Shown here: positions 1 through 7,343 of the stretch, in pieces
How positions within the stretch are numbered: position 1 is the stretch's first letter
Layout of the letters: every line of letters begins with the position of its first letter
From: an uncultured bacterium
Lineage (GTDB): Bacteria; Bacteroidota; Bacteroidia; Bacteroidales; Bacteroidaceae
DNA: 13,849 bases
Assembly (NCBI GenBank): GCA_945788485.1
Contig: CALZMB010000029.1
Location: 1 to 13,849, forward strand
Direction of reading: 5' to 3'
Position numbers and translations under genes: made by a program
Notes under the pieces: generated by a model
The model's input: only the letters and a program-made list of their open reading frames with translations
Told to the model about the DNA's origin: nothing
Database searches by the model: none

Positions 1-88
1 AAGTTCGTATGGTAGCAGTCAAAAGTTCGTATGGTAGCAGTCGAAAGTTCGTATGGTAGCGGTCAAAAGTTCGTATGGTAGCGGTCAA
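1..88. repeat. 22-bp direct tandem repeat, four full copies, open at the left edge
   Basis: Four head-to-tail units start at 1, 23, 45 and 67. Each has a 20-bp core (AAGTTCGTATGGTAGCRGTC) plus a 2-bp joint (AA, GA, AA, AA). A fifth unit begins at 89 but keeps only its first six bases before diverging. The first two copies read GCAGTC and the last two GCGGTC, so the array has two variant blocks, as expected from stepwise duplication. The unit itself is not palindromic, and there are no unique spacers, so this is not a CRISPR. The array begins at the first base of the window, so the true copy number is unknown. No function can be assigned. Confidence 0.9.
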
Positions 89-165
89 AAGTTCTTTTGC
101 CTCCTTTCGAAACAATTTTCATTCACAATTTACAATGTATAATTGCCGCCAAAGCCTTTTACATT

Positions 166-359
166 AGGTTGGTTCTATAAATTACCTCCGTTAAAAGGGT
201 TAATAATTATGGTTTAACGTTTTGTCATCTTTTGGCTTCTTTTCGGTTCAAATTGCAAGTCTCATCAGTCACGTAGCCCGCTACGCTCCTTCTTCAACTT
301 ACAATTTGAGCTCGAAAACAATCTCAAAATCTGACAAAGCTAATTTATAGAACCAACCT
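166..359. repeat. Foldback (MITE-like) dispersed element, copy 1
   Basis: This 194-bp element is bounded by perfect 19-bp inverted ends (AGGTTGGTTCTATAAATTA at 166-184, its complement at 341-359). Inside are further nested arms: 221-234 with 325-338 (TTTGTCA, 2-nt mismatch, TTTTG), 249-260 with 297-308 (one G/T-type mismatch), and a central 6-bp hairpin CGTAGC-CC-GCTACG at 272-285. A second copy in the same orientation lies at 7344-7538. The copies agree best in the core, the right half and the ends, and differ most at about 185-213. No open frame of note and no transposase are present. It could be a non-autonomous mobile element or a structured RNA or DNA element. It ends 21 bp before the promoter of the nuclease gene. 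Confidence 0.85.
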
Positions 360-380
360 ATAAAATAAAAACAAAGATAA

Positions 381-412
381 TTTGGCGGTTTCAAAATTAT
401 TATGTACTTTTG
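381..412 (+). promoter_or_regulatory. Bacteroidetes-type promoter for the nuclease gene
   Basis: TTTG (381-384), a 20-bp spacer, then TACTTTTG (405-412) fit the Bacteroidetes sigma-70 consensus TTTG-N19-21-TAnnTTTG. Transcription should start a few bases after 412, leaving a leader of about 60 nt before the ATG at 476. It may also drive ettA and pgi, since no terminator is visible until 4581. Confidence 0.75.
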
Positions 413-475
413 CAGACGTAAACACATTTATTTAACTTCAGCAGAACTAACAATCAGCCCTTGCAGCAAAGAAAA

Positions 476-1393
476 ATGAAAACTCACTTCTTCACCCTCC
501 TGCTCATGATGCCATTGCTATTGGCATCGTGCAGCGACGACAACACTGCCGGCAACGGCAACAACAACAACAACGCCAACACTACAGAAAAAAGCATACA
601 CGCCACGCGCATAGAGATGCCCCGCACACAGAAAGGCAACAACTACCTCCTTGTCGTCAAGCAAGACGACGAGATAGGCGTGAACTACATCATCGAATGG
701 GACTGCATGAAACGCGCGCAGCGATGGACATGCTGGGAGTGGACCGCGGCGAACAGCAAGAAAGGCTGGGAGCGCAAGAACTGGGAAGGCGCGACATGGC
801 TGGGCATCACATGGAAAGGCGACCCCTTCCAGGCGGACAACGACATCCCCGCTGAATACCGCACTGAGCTGACCGACTACCGCAACTCTGGCTACAACCG
901 CGGACACATCTGCGCCTCGGAAGACAGGATATGCAGCAAGAACGTCAACGGACAGACCTTCCACCTCTCGAACATGCATCCGCAGGTGAACGCCTTCAAC
1001 GCCGGCGTATGGGCGAAAATGGAAAGCAGGGTCAGACAATGGCGAGACGCCGTCACGGCACAAGGCGGAACGATGTATGTATGCAAAGGCGGCACGCTCT
1101 ATGACGTCAACATCGACGGGAAGACCGAAGCGGGAACCATCAGCAACACCAGCCTGCGCATGCCCGTGCCGAAATATTTCTTCATGGCGATAGTGAAACG
1201 GACTGCAGACGGCCTCTACTCCGGCATGGCGTTCTGGGCTGAGCACAAAGGCGACAAGAGCACCGACCTCACACCTTATATGATAAGCATCAACGAGCTG
1301 GAGGCAAGGACGGGCTACGACTTCTTCTGCAACCTCCCGGACAACATCGAGGAATCGATGGAGGCAATGCTTACGACATCCGAATGGAAATGA
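476..1393 (+). CDS. Secreted lipoprotein DNA/RNA non-specific endonuclease (NUC, beta-beta-alpha metal family)
   Basis: The 305-residue product is a predicted extracytoplasmic nuclease that cuts DNA and RNA using one divalent metal ion. Residues 1-19 are a lipoprotein signal ending in the lipobox LASC (Cys19). The following SDD resembles the acidic export signal of surface-exposed Bacteroidetes lipoproteins. An Asn-rich linker (about 26-35) leads into the Endonuclease_NS domain. Its hallmark is NRGH (141-144, family DRGH; His144 is the expected general base), then NMHPQ (166-170), with Asn172/Asn175, Trp179 and Glu183 in the metal-binding helix region. I chose ATG 476 over an in-frame TTG at 461 because it gives a clean signal peptide. 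A promoter lies 64 bp upstream and ettA starts 55 bp downstream. The leading D of DRGH is N here, a known type of variation. Family call is firm; surface exposure is inferred. Confidence 0.88.
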   Translation: MKTHFFTLLLMMPLLLASCSDDNTAGNGNNNNNANTTEKSIHATRIEMPRTQKGNNYLLVVKQDDEIGVNYIIEWDCMKRAQRWTCWEWTAANSKKGWERKNWEGATWLGITWKGDPFQADNDIPAEYRTELTDYRNSGYNRGHICASEDRICSKNVNGQTFHLSNMHPQVNAFNAGVWAKMESRVRQWRDAVTAQGGTMYVCKGGTLYDVNIDGKTEAGTISNTSLRMPVPKYFFMAIVKRTADGLYSGMAFWAEHKGDKSTDLTPYMISINELEARTGYDFFCNLPDNIEESMEAMLTTSEWK

Positions 1394-1448
1394 CACTCTG
1401 ATTCATAACAATCTCTCACACACGACAAACAAACAACAACAACATACA

Positions 1449-3146
1449 ATGGCAACAACAGACGACAAGAAGATCATCTTCTCCATGGTGGGCGTGAGCA
1501 AAATCATCCCGCAGAACCAGAAGCAGATTCTGAAAAACATCTACCTCTCCTTCTTCTATGGAGCGAAGATCGGTATAGTAGGCCTCAACGGAGCGGGCAA
1601 ATCCACCCTCATGAAAATCATCGCCGGGCTGGAGCAGCCTACGCAGGGCGAGGTGGTGTGGAGCCCGGGCTACAGCGTGGGATACCTGCCACAGGACCCG
1701 CCCCTCAACGAGACGAAAACCGTCAAGGAGAACGTGCAGGAAGGCGTGCAGCATGTCTATGACGCGCTGAAAGAATACGACGAGATAAACGTCAAGTTCG
1801 GCCTCGAAGAATACTACTCCGACCCGGACAAGATGGACAAGCTCATGGCACGGCAGGCAGAGGTGCAGGACATCATAGATTCCACCGACGCATGGAACAT
1901 GGATTCGCGCCTCGAACGCGCCATGGACGCGCTGCGATGCCCGCCGGGAGACTGGCCCGTCGATAAACTCTCAGGAGGCGAACGCCGACGCGTCGCGCTC
2001 TGCCGGCTGCTGCTGCAGAAACCCGACGTGCTGCTGCTCGACGAGCCTACCAACCACCTCGACGCGGAATCTATCGACTGGCTCGAACAACACCTGCAGC
2101 AATACGAGGGCACCGTCATCGCCGTCACACACGACAGATATTTCCTCGACGACGTGAGCGAATGGATTCTCGAACTCGACCGCGGCGAAGGAATACCCTG
2201 GAAAGGCAACTACTCATCATGGCTCGACCAGAAGACGACACGCATGGCGCAGGAAGAGAAAACCGCGTCAAAACGCCGGAAAGCCCTCGAACGAGAGCTC
2301 GAATGGATACGGATGGCACCGAAAGCGCGTCAGGCGAAGGGCAAGGCACGTCTCAACTCGTATGACGCCATGCTCAACCAGGAACAGAAAGAGCGCGAGG
2401 AGAAACTCGAAATCTTCATCCCCAACGGCCCGCGCCTCGGCAACAAAGTCATCAACGCCGAACATGTCGCTAAGGCTTTCGGAGAGAAAACGCTGTTCAA
2501 AGACCTCAACTTCATGCTGCCGCCTAACGGCATAGTAGGCGTCATAGGCCCCAACGGCGCCGGCAAGACGACGCTCTTCCGCCTCATCATGGGATTAGAG
2601 ACAACAGACAGCGGCACATTCGAGGTGGGCGAGACAGTGAAACTCGCCTACGTTGACCAGCAGCACAAAGACATCGACCCGAACAAAACCGTCTATGACG
2701 TCGTGTCGCAAGGCAACGAGACATTCCGCCTCGGCGGACGCGACGTCAACAGCCGCGCCTATCTCAGCCGCTTCAACTTCGCGGGCAACGACCAGGGCAA
2801 GCTGTGCGGCGTGCTCTCCGGCGGCGAGCGCAACCGCCTGCAGCTCGCTCTCGCGCTGAAACAAGAAGGCAACGTGCTGCTGCTCGACGAGCCGACGAAC
2901 GACATCGACGTCAACACGCTGCGCGCACTTGAAGAAGGCCTCGAATCGTTTGCAGGATGCGCCGTCGTCATCTCGCACGACCGCTGGTTCCTCGACCGCA
3001 TCTGCACACACATACTCGCATTCGAAGGCAACGGAGAGGTCTTCTTCTTCGAAGGCAGCTACTCCGACTATGAGATAAACAAGGCACAGCGGCTCGGCAC
3101 AGACGAGATAAAACGCCCGCGCTACCGTAAACTCATCGAAAGCTGA
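1449..3146 (+). CDS. ettA: ABC-F ATPase, energy-dependent translational throttle protein EttA
   Basis: This 565-residue cytoplasmic protein has two ABC ATPase domains and no membrane segment. In E. coli, EttA binds the ribosomal E site and gates the first peptide bonds according to the ATP/ADP ratio. Domain 1 has Walker A GLNGAGKST (45-53), signature LSGGE (174-178) and Walker B/D-loop LLLDEPTNHLD (195-205). Domain 2 has GPNGAGKTT (367-375), LSGGE (456-460) and LLLDEPTNDID (477-487). The first domain carries the arm insertion (about 95-140). The charged linker (about 245-320) is the tRNA-interacting segment of ABC-F proteins. The length matches EttA (about 555) rather than Uup or the resistance ABC-Fs, and the arm and interdomain GPRLGNKVI segment also fit EttA. 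It lies 55 bp after the nuclease and 41 bp before pgi without a visible terminator, so co-transcription is plausible. Confidence 0.93.
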   Translation: MATTDDKKIIFSMVGVSKIIPQNQKQILKNIYLSFFYGAKIGIVGLNGAGKSTLMKIIAGLEQPTQGEVVWSPGYSVGYLPQDPPLNETKTVKENVQEGVQHVYDALKEYDEINVKFGLEEYYSDPDKMDKLMARQAEVQDIIDSTDAWNMDSRLERAMDALRCPPGDWPVDKLSGGERRRVALCRLLLQKPDVLLLDEPTNHLDAESIDWLEQHLQQYEGTVIAVTHDRYFLDDVSEWILELDRGEGIPWKGNYSSWLDQKTTRMAQEEKTASKRRKALERELEWIRMAPKARQAKGKARLNSYDAMLNQEQKEREEKLEIFIPNGPRLGNKVINAEHVAKAFGEKTLFKDLNFMLPPNGIVGVIGPNGAGKTTLFRLIMGLETTDSGTFEVGETVKLAYVDQQHKDIDPNKTVYDVVSQGNETFRLGGRDVNSRAYLSRFNFAGNDQGKLCGVLSGGERNRLQLALALKQEGNVLLLDEPTNDIDVNTLRALEEGLESFAGCAVVISHDRWFLDRICTHILAFEGNGEVFFFEGSYSDYEINKAQRLGTDEIKRPRYRKLIES

Positions 3147-3187
3147 TACAATAAACCAACATAAACATTTATATCATATACAAAAAG

Positions 3188-4540
3188 ATGAAAAATATCT
3201 CGTTAGACATCACAAAAGCGCAGCAGTTCCTCCCTGCTGGCGCCGTAATGGCTCTGAAAGAGCAAGTCGTCGAAGCACAAAAAGGGCTGGAGAACGGCAC
3301 CGTGCCCGGCAACGACTTCCTCGGATGGCTCCACCTCCCGTCGTCCATCACACCTGAGTTCCTTGCTGAAGTGAAGGCTGTCGCTGCCGACCTGCGCGCA
3401 AAGGCTGAGGTAATCGTAGTGGCTGGCATCGGCGGCTCATACCTCGGAGCAAAAGCCGTGATTGAAGGCTTGCAGAACTCTTTCGCATGGCTCGTGAAAG
3501 AACCGTCAGCCCCCGCTGTCGTCTTCGCAGGCAACAACATCGGCGAAGACTATCTCTCTGAACTCACCGACTATCTCAAAGGCAAGACTTTCGCCATCAT
3601 CAACATCTCTAAGTCAGGCACGACAACCGAGACAGCACTCACCTTCCGCCTGCTCAAGACACAGCTCGAAGCACAGGCTGGCAAGGAAGCAGCGAAATCG
3701 CTCATCGTAGCCGTGACAGACGCAAAGAAAGGCGCGGCACGCACATGCGCCGACAAAGAGGGCTACCGCTCGTTCATCATACCAGACAACGTAGGCGGAC
3801 GATTCTCTGTGCTCACCCCTGTCGGACTCCTGCCTATCGCCTGCGCAGGCATCGACATCGACCAGCTCGTGGCAGGCGCACAGGCAATGGAACGCCAGTG
3901 CGGAGTTGACGTGCCATTCGAAGAGAACCCCGCTGCCATCTATGCCGCAACACGCAACGCGCTCTATCAGAACGGAAAGAAGATCGAAATCCTCATCAAC
4001 TATCAGCCGAAACTGCATTTCTATGCCGAATGGTGGAAACAGCTCTACGGCGAATCAGAAGGAAAAGACGGAAAAGGCATCTTCCCCGCTGCTTGCGACT
4101 TCACCACCGACCTGCATTCCATGGGACAGTGGATACAGGACGGCGAACGCACCATCTTCGAGACATGCATCTCAGTGGAGAACCCGGAGCGCAACCTCCT
4201 CTTCCCGGCTGACGAAGAGAACCTCGACGGACTGAACTTCCTCGCCGGCAAACGCATCGACGAGGTGAACAAGAACGCCGAACTCGGCACACGTCTCGCA
4301 CACGTTGACGGCGGAGTGCCAAACATCCTCATCTCTATCGAACGTCTCGACGCATACAACTTCGGACAGCTCATCTATTTCTTCGAAATCGCTTGCGGCA
4401 TCTCCGGACAGTTGCTCGGCGTCAACGCATTCAACCAGCCTGGCGTAGAGGCATACAAGAAGAACATGTTCGCACTGCTCGAGAAACCGGGCTACGAGGC
4501 TGAGACAGCTGCCATCAAGGCACGCCTCGCGGCAGAATAA
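3188..4540 (+). CDS. pgi: Glucose-6-phosphate isomerase
   Basis: This 450-residue cytoplasmic enzyme interconverts glucose 6-phosphate and fructose 6-phosphate in glycolysis and gluconeogenesis. It consists of two SIS sugar-isomerase folds. Visible motifs are the phosphate-binding SKSGTTTET (141-149), PGI signature 1 NVGGRFSVLTP (201-211), the acidic LYGESEG stretch with the expected catalytic Glu (about 287-292), His310 in TTDLHSMGQ, and signature 2 around NQPGVEAYKKN (416-426) with the catalytic Lys424 or Lys425. The length is that of the short bacterial (Firmicutes/Bacteroidetes) type, not the 550-residue enterobacterial type. The gene is complete. It starts 41 bp after ettA and ends 40 bp before a strong hairpin terminator. 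No separate TAnnTTTG promoter is visible in front of it, suggesting read-through from upstream. Confidence 0.96.
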   Translation: MKNISLDITKAQQFLPAGAVMALKEQVVEAQKGLENGTVPGNDFLGWLHLPSSITPEFLAEVKAVAADLRAKAEVIVVAGIGGSYLGAKAVIEGLQNSFAWLVKEPSAPAVVFAGNNIGEDYLSELTDYLKGKTFAIINISKSGTTTETALTFRLLKTQLEAQAGKEAAKSLIVAVTDAKKGAARTCADKEGYRSFIIPDNVGGRFSVLTPVGLLPIACAGIDIDQLVAGAQAMERQCGVDVPFEENPAAIYAATRNALYQNGKKIEILINYQPKLHFYAEWWKQLYGESEGKDGKGIFPAACDFTTDLHSMGQWIQDGERTIFETCISVENPERNLLFPADEENLDGLNFLAGKRIDEVNKNAELGTRLAHVDGGVPNILISIERLDAYNFGQLIYFFEIACGISGQLLGVNAFNQPGVEAYKKNMFALLEKPGYEAETAAIKARLAAE

Positions 4541-4580
4541 GGCAGGGGATAACACAAGAGCCCAGTTATTATACATATAA

Positions 4581-4647
4581 CAATAGCGCAAAAGAGCGAC
4601 TGTCACCGTTATGACACGGCATGACAGTCGCTCTTTTTATGCTATTG
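4581..4647. terminator. Long bidirectional intrinsic terminator between convergent pgi and tauE
   Basis: A 67-nt near-perfect inverted repeat. An outer stem CAATAGC/GCTATTG (4581-4587 with 4641-4647) and a small internal loop lead to a 16-bp stem (4590-4605 with 4622-4637: AAAAGAGCGACTGTCA). An inner CCGT/ACGG stem (4606-4609 with 4616-4619) closes a 6-nt loop. The GC-rich stem ends in a T run on both strands (CTCTTTTT on plus, CTCTTTT on minus), so it can stop pgi from the left and tauE from the right. Confidence 0.88.
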
Positions 4648-4684
4648 GTCAGAGTTTTATGAATATTTACGGCAGGCTCAAAGG

Positions 4685-5407
4685 CTATGCCGACACTATC
4701 GCGGCGATGCCGCTCACAGCCATGTAGAGATACACGATGCGTCGCAAGAGAGGGGCGGAGATTCGTCTAAAGACCATACTGCCTATCCATGTGCCGGCAA
4801 GTACGGCGGCCAAGCCGTAAAGCCACATCTCCCCTACCCTGACGGTGAGAAAGCCATGCTGTGCGCGGAACAGCGTCATGCTCAGGTTGCCGAACAGGAA
4901 ATATGCCTGCGCCATCGCCATATAGCTATGTTTGTCTGCGCTGGCGGCAAGGAAATACAACACAGCCGGCGGTCCCTGCATTCCGAACAGTCCGCCCATC
5001 ACGCCAGACAGCGTGCCCATCGACAGCTGCACTGGCAGCGAGGGGTGAAGCTGCACCTTCTCGTTGAACAGGAGGAACCACAGGCTCGCCGCGATGAGTA
5101 TGCCGCCCAGCAGCCGTTTCAGCAAAGCGTCGCCTGCCGTCGAGACGAAACAGACGGCGACGAACGACACAATGAGAAACGTGACGAGGATGGGCAGCAA
5201 CCGCCGCCACATGATATGGCGCCAATGGCGTACGACAATGACGCACGACGTCACCATGGCCAGCAAGCCCGACAGCGTGGTGGCTTCGCCGTAGGAGGGC
5301 AACAGGAAAGGCAGCACCGTCATGATGAAGATGCCGAAGCCGAAGCCCGAGACGCGCTGCACGAAAGCCGCGCCGACGCATGAGAGTATGTAGATGAGTG
5401 TTGTCAA
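4685..5407 (-). CDS. TauE/SafE-family membrane permease (predicted sulfite/organosulfonate exporter)
   Basis: This 240-residue, very hydrophobic protein has about seven to eight membrane segments. It shows the duplicated TauE layout: an N-terminal half with the Gly-rich GFGFGIF hairpin (about 21-27) followed by the PFLLP segment, and a C-terminal half with GGLFGMQGPPAVLYF (about 138-152). Family members export sulfite, sulfoacetate or related oxyanions, but substrates vary. The location right behind metY favours a sulfur compound. The start is unusual. The only in-frame start that keeps the first membrane helix is TTG at 5407-5405. An in-frame TAG lies further upstream, and the next Met (residue 29) would remove helix 1. 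The TTG overlaps the stop of a 9-codon mini-ORF that itself overlaps the metY stop. Family is confident; substrate and start are inferred. Confidence 0.85.
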   Translation of the reverse strand: MTTLIYILSCVGAAFVQRVSGFGFGIFIMTVLPFLLPSYGEATTLSGLLAMVTSCVIVVRHWRHIMWRRLLPILVTFLIVSFVAVCFVSTAGDALLKRLLGGILIAASLWFLLFNEKVQLHPSLPVQLSMGTLSGVMGGLFGMQGPPAVLYFLAASADKHSYMAMAQAYFLFGNLSMTLFRAQHGFLTVRVGEMWLYGLAAVLAGTWIGSMVFRRISAPLLRRIVYLYMAVSGIAAIVSA

Positions 5408-5433
5408 CTTGCGGGCAGGACAGTGTGCGTCAT
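5404..5433 (-). other. Nine-codon mini-ORF coupling metY to tauE
   Basis: On the minus strand the metY stop is embedded in ATGA (5433-5430), so an ATG overlaps it. That ATG opens a short frame (MTHTVLPAS) which stops at the TGA of TTGA (5407-5404), whose TTG is the apparent tauE start. Both overlaps are four bases, the geometry of termination-reinitiation. It may be a coupling relay. Alternatively it may be the relic of an ATG start for tauE that lost frame by an indel. No product is claimed. Confidence 0.5.
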
Positions 5434-6710
5434 CCTATAGCATCCATCGCCTGACGGAGGTCGGCGATAATGTCATCGACATTCTCTATACCTACAGAGA
5501 GGCGGACAAGGTCGGGCGCCACGCCTGCCTCACGCAGCTGCTCGTCTGACATCTGGCGGTGGGTGTGGCTCGCGGGGTGGAGCACACAGGTGCGCGCGTC
5601 TGCCACATGGGTGACGATGGAGATGAACTCAAGATGGTCCATGAAGGCTATGGCGTCTTCGCGGCTGCCCTTCAGACCGAAGGCGATGACGCCGCAGGTG
5701 CCGTCCGGCATGTATTTCTGAGCCAAAGAATGATATTTGTTTGACGGCAGGCCGGCATAGTTCACCCACCCGACACGGTCGTTCTGCTCAAGCCATTCCG
5801 CCACTCTCTGCGCATTGCTGCAATGCTGGCGCATACGGAGGGCGAGCGTCTCAAGTCCGAGGTTCAGCAAGAAAGAGTTCTGCGGAGCCGGTATAGAGCC
5901 GAGGTCGCGCATGAGCTGGCTGACAAGCTTTGTGCAATAAGCCATCTTGCCGAACGACGCGGTGTAGGTGATGCCATGATACGACTCGTCGGGAGTTGTC
6001 AGTCCGGGGAATTTCTCCTTGTACTCGTCCCACGGGAAATTGCCCGAATCAACCACCGCGCCGCCAACCTGCGATGCGTGGCCGTCCATATACTTCGTAG
6101 TGGAATGTGTGACGATGTCGCAGCCCCACTCAAAGGGACGGCAGTTGATTGGCGTGGCGAAGGTGTTGTCCACGATGAGGGGCACGCCGTGGCGATGCGC
6201 CATGCGCGCGAAGCGTTCGATGTCGAAGACATTGCCGCCGGGATTTGAGATTGTCTCGCCGAAGAAGCACTTGGTGTTTGGACGGAAAGCAGCCTCTATG
6301 CGCTCGTCGTCCCACTCCGGGTCAACGAACGTACACTCGATGCCGAGCTTCTTCATCGTCACGCCGAAGAGGTTGTATGTGCCGCCATAGATGGTGTTCG
6401 ACGTGATGAAATGGTCGCCTGCGCCGCAGATGTTGAACACGGCGTAGAAGTTGGCAGCCTGACCGCTGCTTGTCAGCACTGCGCCGACACCGCCCTCCAA
6501 CGCCGCGATCTTCTTCGCCACGGCATCGTTGGTGGGATTGGCGAGGCGGGTGTAGAAATATCCCTCGTCTTGCAGGTCGAAGAGACGCGCCATCTGGTCG
6601 CTCGTCTCATATTTGAACGTTGTGCTCTGATATATCGGCAGCTGCTGAGGCTCGCCTTTCTTCGCTTTCCATCCGCCATGGATGCAGATGGTCTCAAGAT
6701 TCTTTTTCAT
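5430..6710 (-). CDS. metY: O-acetylhomoserine aminocarboxypropyltransferase (O-acetylhomoserine sulfhydrylase)
   Basis: This 426-residue cytoplasmic PLP enzyme of the Cys/Met metabolism family condenses O-acetylhomoserine with sulfide to form homocysteine, the direct-sulfhydrylation route to methionine. Recognisable segments are the N-terminal ETICIHGG (6-13), LPIYQSTTF (24-32), YTRLANPT (53-60), SSGQA (81-85, cofactor phosphate region), the Asp of VDNTF (180-184) and the PLP lysine Lys206 in HSTTKYMDGHAS. The length (about 425-430) and the N-terminal IHGG and EGYFYTRL segments separate it from the shorter cystathionine gamma-synthase/lyase group. The gene is complete. It has its own promoter about 70 bp upstream, in the gap after the thioesterase gene, and continues into tauE with a 22-nt gap bridged by a mini-ORF. 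I saw no SAM riboswitch or T-box in the short leader. Confidence 0.93.
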   Translation of the reverse strand: MKKNLETICIHGGWKAKKGEPQQLPIYQSTTFKYETSDQMARLFDLQDEGYFYTRLANPTNDAVAKKIAALEGGVGAVLTSSGQAANFYAVFNICGAGDHFITSNTIYGGTYNLFGVTMKKLGIECTFVDPEWDDERIEAAFRPNTKCFFGETISNPGGNVFDIERFARMAHRHGVPLIVDNTFATPINCRPFEWGCDIVTHSTTKYMDGHASQVGGAVVDSGNFPWDEYKEKFPGLTTPDESYHGITYTASFGKMAYCTKLVSQLMRDLGSIPAPQNSFLLNLGLETLALRMRQHCSNAQRVAEWLEQNDRVGWVNYAGLPSNKYHSLAQKYMPDGTCGVIAFGLKGSREDAIAFMDHLEFISIVTHVADARTCVLHPASHTHRQMSDEQLREAGVAPDLVRLSVGIENVDDIIADLRQAMDAIG

Positions 6711-6780
6711 TCTTTTCGGGTTTGATGATTTGTTTTGGGTTATGGTTGTTTAAGGGTATGGCAGGCAGGATGTGCGGCTG

Positions 6781-6812
6781 CAAAATTACACAAAATTTCG
6801 TAATTCGGCAAC
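6781..6812 (-). promoter_or_regulatory. Bacteroidetes-type promoter for metY-tauE
   Basis: Read on the minus strand, TAATTTTG (6788-6781) matches TAnnTTTG. It is preceded, across a 20-bp spacer, by TTG within GTTG (6812-6809). The predicted start lies near 6775, giving a leader of about 65 nt before the metY ATG at 6710. Confidence 0.68.
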
Positions 6813-6847
6813 TGAAACGCCAGAAATATGCGATGCGGCAGAAAGGA

Positions 6848-7282
6848 TTATGCGAGAGGGGACGGCTCGTAGTCGCGAATGCGCTGTTTGAAAGTCTCCG
6901 GCATGGGTATGGACTGCTGTGTCTTTGAATCGAACACGACCATGACGGTCTGGCACTCGCATTTCACCTCGTTGGTACGCACGTTGAGGGCGCGCTGCAC
7001 AAGGGTGAAACTCTTGGTGCCGAGGCGCGTGACGGCAGTCTCGATGGCTATCTCGTCGGGATAGAAGACGGGGGCGAGGAAATCTGCCGTGATATGCGCG
7101 ACGACGATGCTTATGCTGTCGAAGACGTGTTCTCCCACGACATCGATGAAATATTGGGTCTTGCCCATGTCGAAGAGAGAGAAATAGACTGAGTTGTTGA
7201 CGTGCCCGAAGGTGTCAACATCCGAGAAACGGAGCTGCGCAGGCATCCGGTGACGGTATGTGATGTTGCTTTCGACTTTCAT
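6848..7282 (-). CDS. Hot-dog fold acyl-CoA thioesterase (4HBT/YbgC-FadM type)
   Basis: This 144-residue predicted cytoplasmic acyl-CoA thioesterase splits acyl-CoA into free acid and CoA. The N-terminal RFSDVDTFGHVNNSVYF segment (about 18-34) is the family hallmark; one of Asp21/Asp23 is the expected catalytic acid. VAHITADFLAPVFYPDEI (about 61-78) is the characteristic beta strand and turn. I chose ATG 7282. The frame stays open to 7378, but that extension is low-complexity (a His run) and its first codons come from the foldback element ending at 7344, while family proteins begin just before the SDVD motif. Full-length for the family. No clear TAnnTTTG promoter is visible upstream. The strong terminator at 7540-7603 separates it from the acyl-CoA synthetase, so it probably has its own weak start or relies on read-through. 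The natural substrate cannot be told. Confidence 0.87.
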   Translation of the reverse strand: MKVESNITYRHRMPAQLRFSDVDTFGHVNNSVYFSLFDMGKTQYFIDVVGEHVFDSISIVVAHITADFLAPVFYPDEIAIETAVTRLGTKSFTLVQRALNVRTNEVKCECQTVMVVFDSKTQQSIPMPETFKQRIRDYEPSPLA

Positions 7283-7343
7283 TGGATGATGGTTTTGGTG
7301 ATGATGGTGTCTGTATCGCGGCGGCATGTGCCGCAGGCACTGA

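Noticed and set aside
1..88. Possible CRISPR array
   Set aside because: The units are directly adjacent with a 2-bp joint, there are no unique spacers, and no cas gene is in the window.
166..359. Target-site duplication around the foldback elements
   Set aside because: TA flanks copy 1 and GA flanks copy 2 only if the element ends are drawn differently for each; no consistent duplication could be shown.
518..1396. 292-codon open frame antisense to the nuclease gene
   Set aside because: It is a shadow of GC-biased codon use. The sense frame has a lipobox, the NRGH motif and a promoter, while the antisense product shows no recognisable domain and only low-complexity Val/Ala/His runs.
1449..3146. 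Antibiotic-resistance ABC-F protein
   Set aside because: The length, arm insertion and linker fit the housekeeping EttA group, and there is no mobile-element context.
6711..6780. SAM riboswitch or T-box in the metY leader
   Set aside because: The leader is only about 65 nt, and I could not find a conserved riboswitch core or pseudoknot pattern in it.
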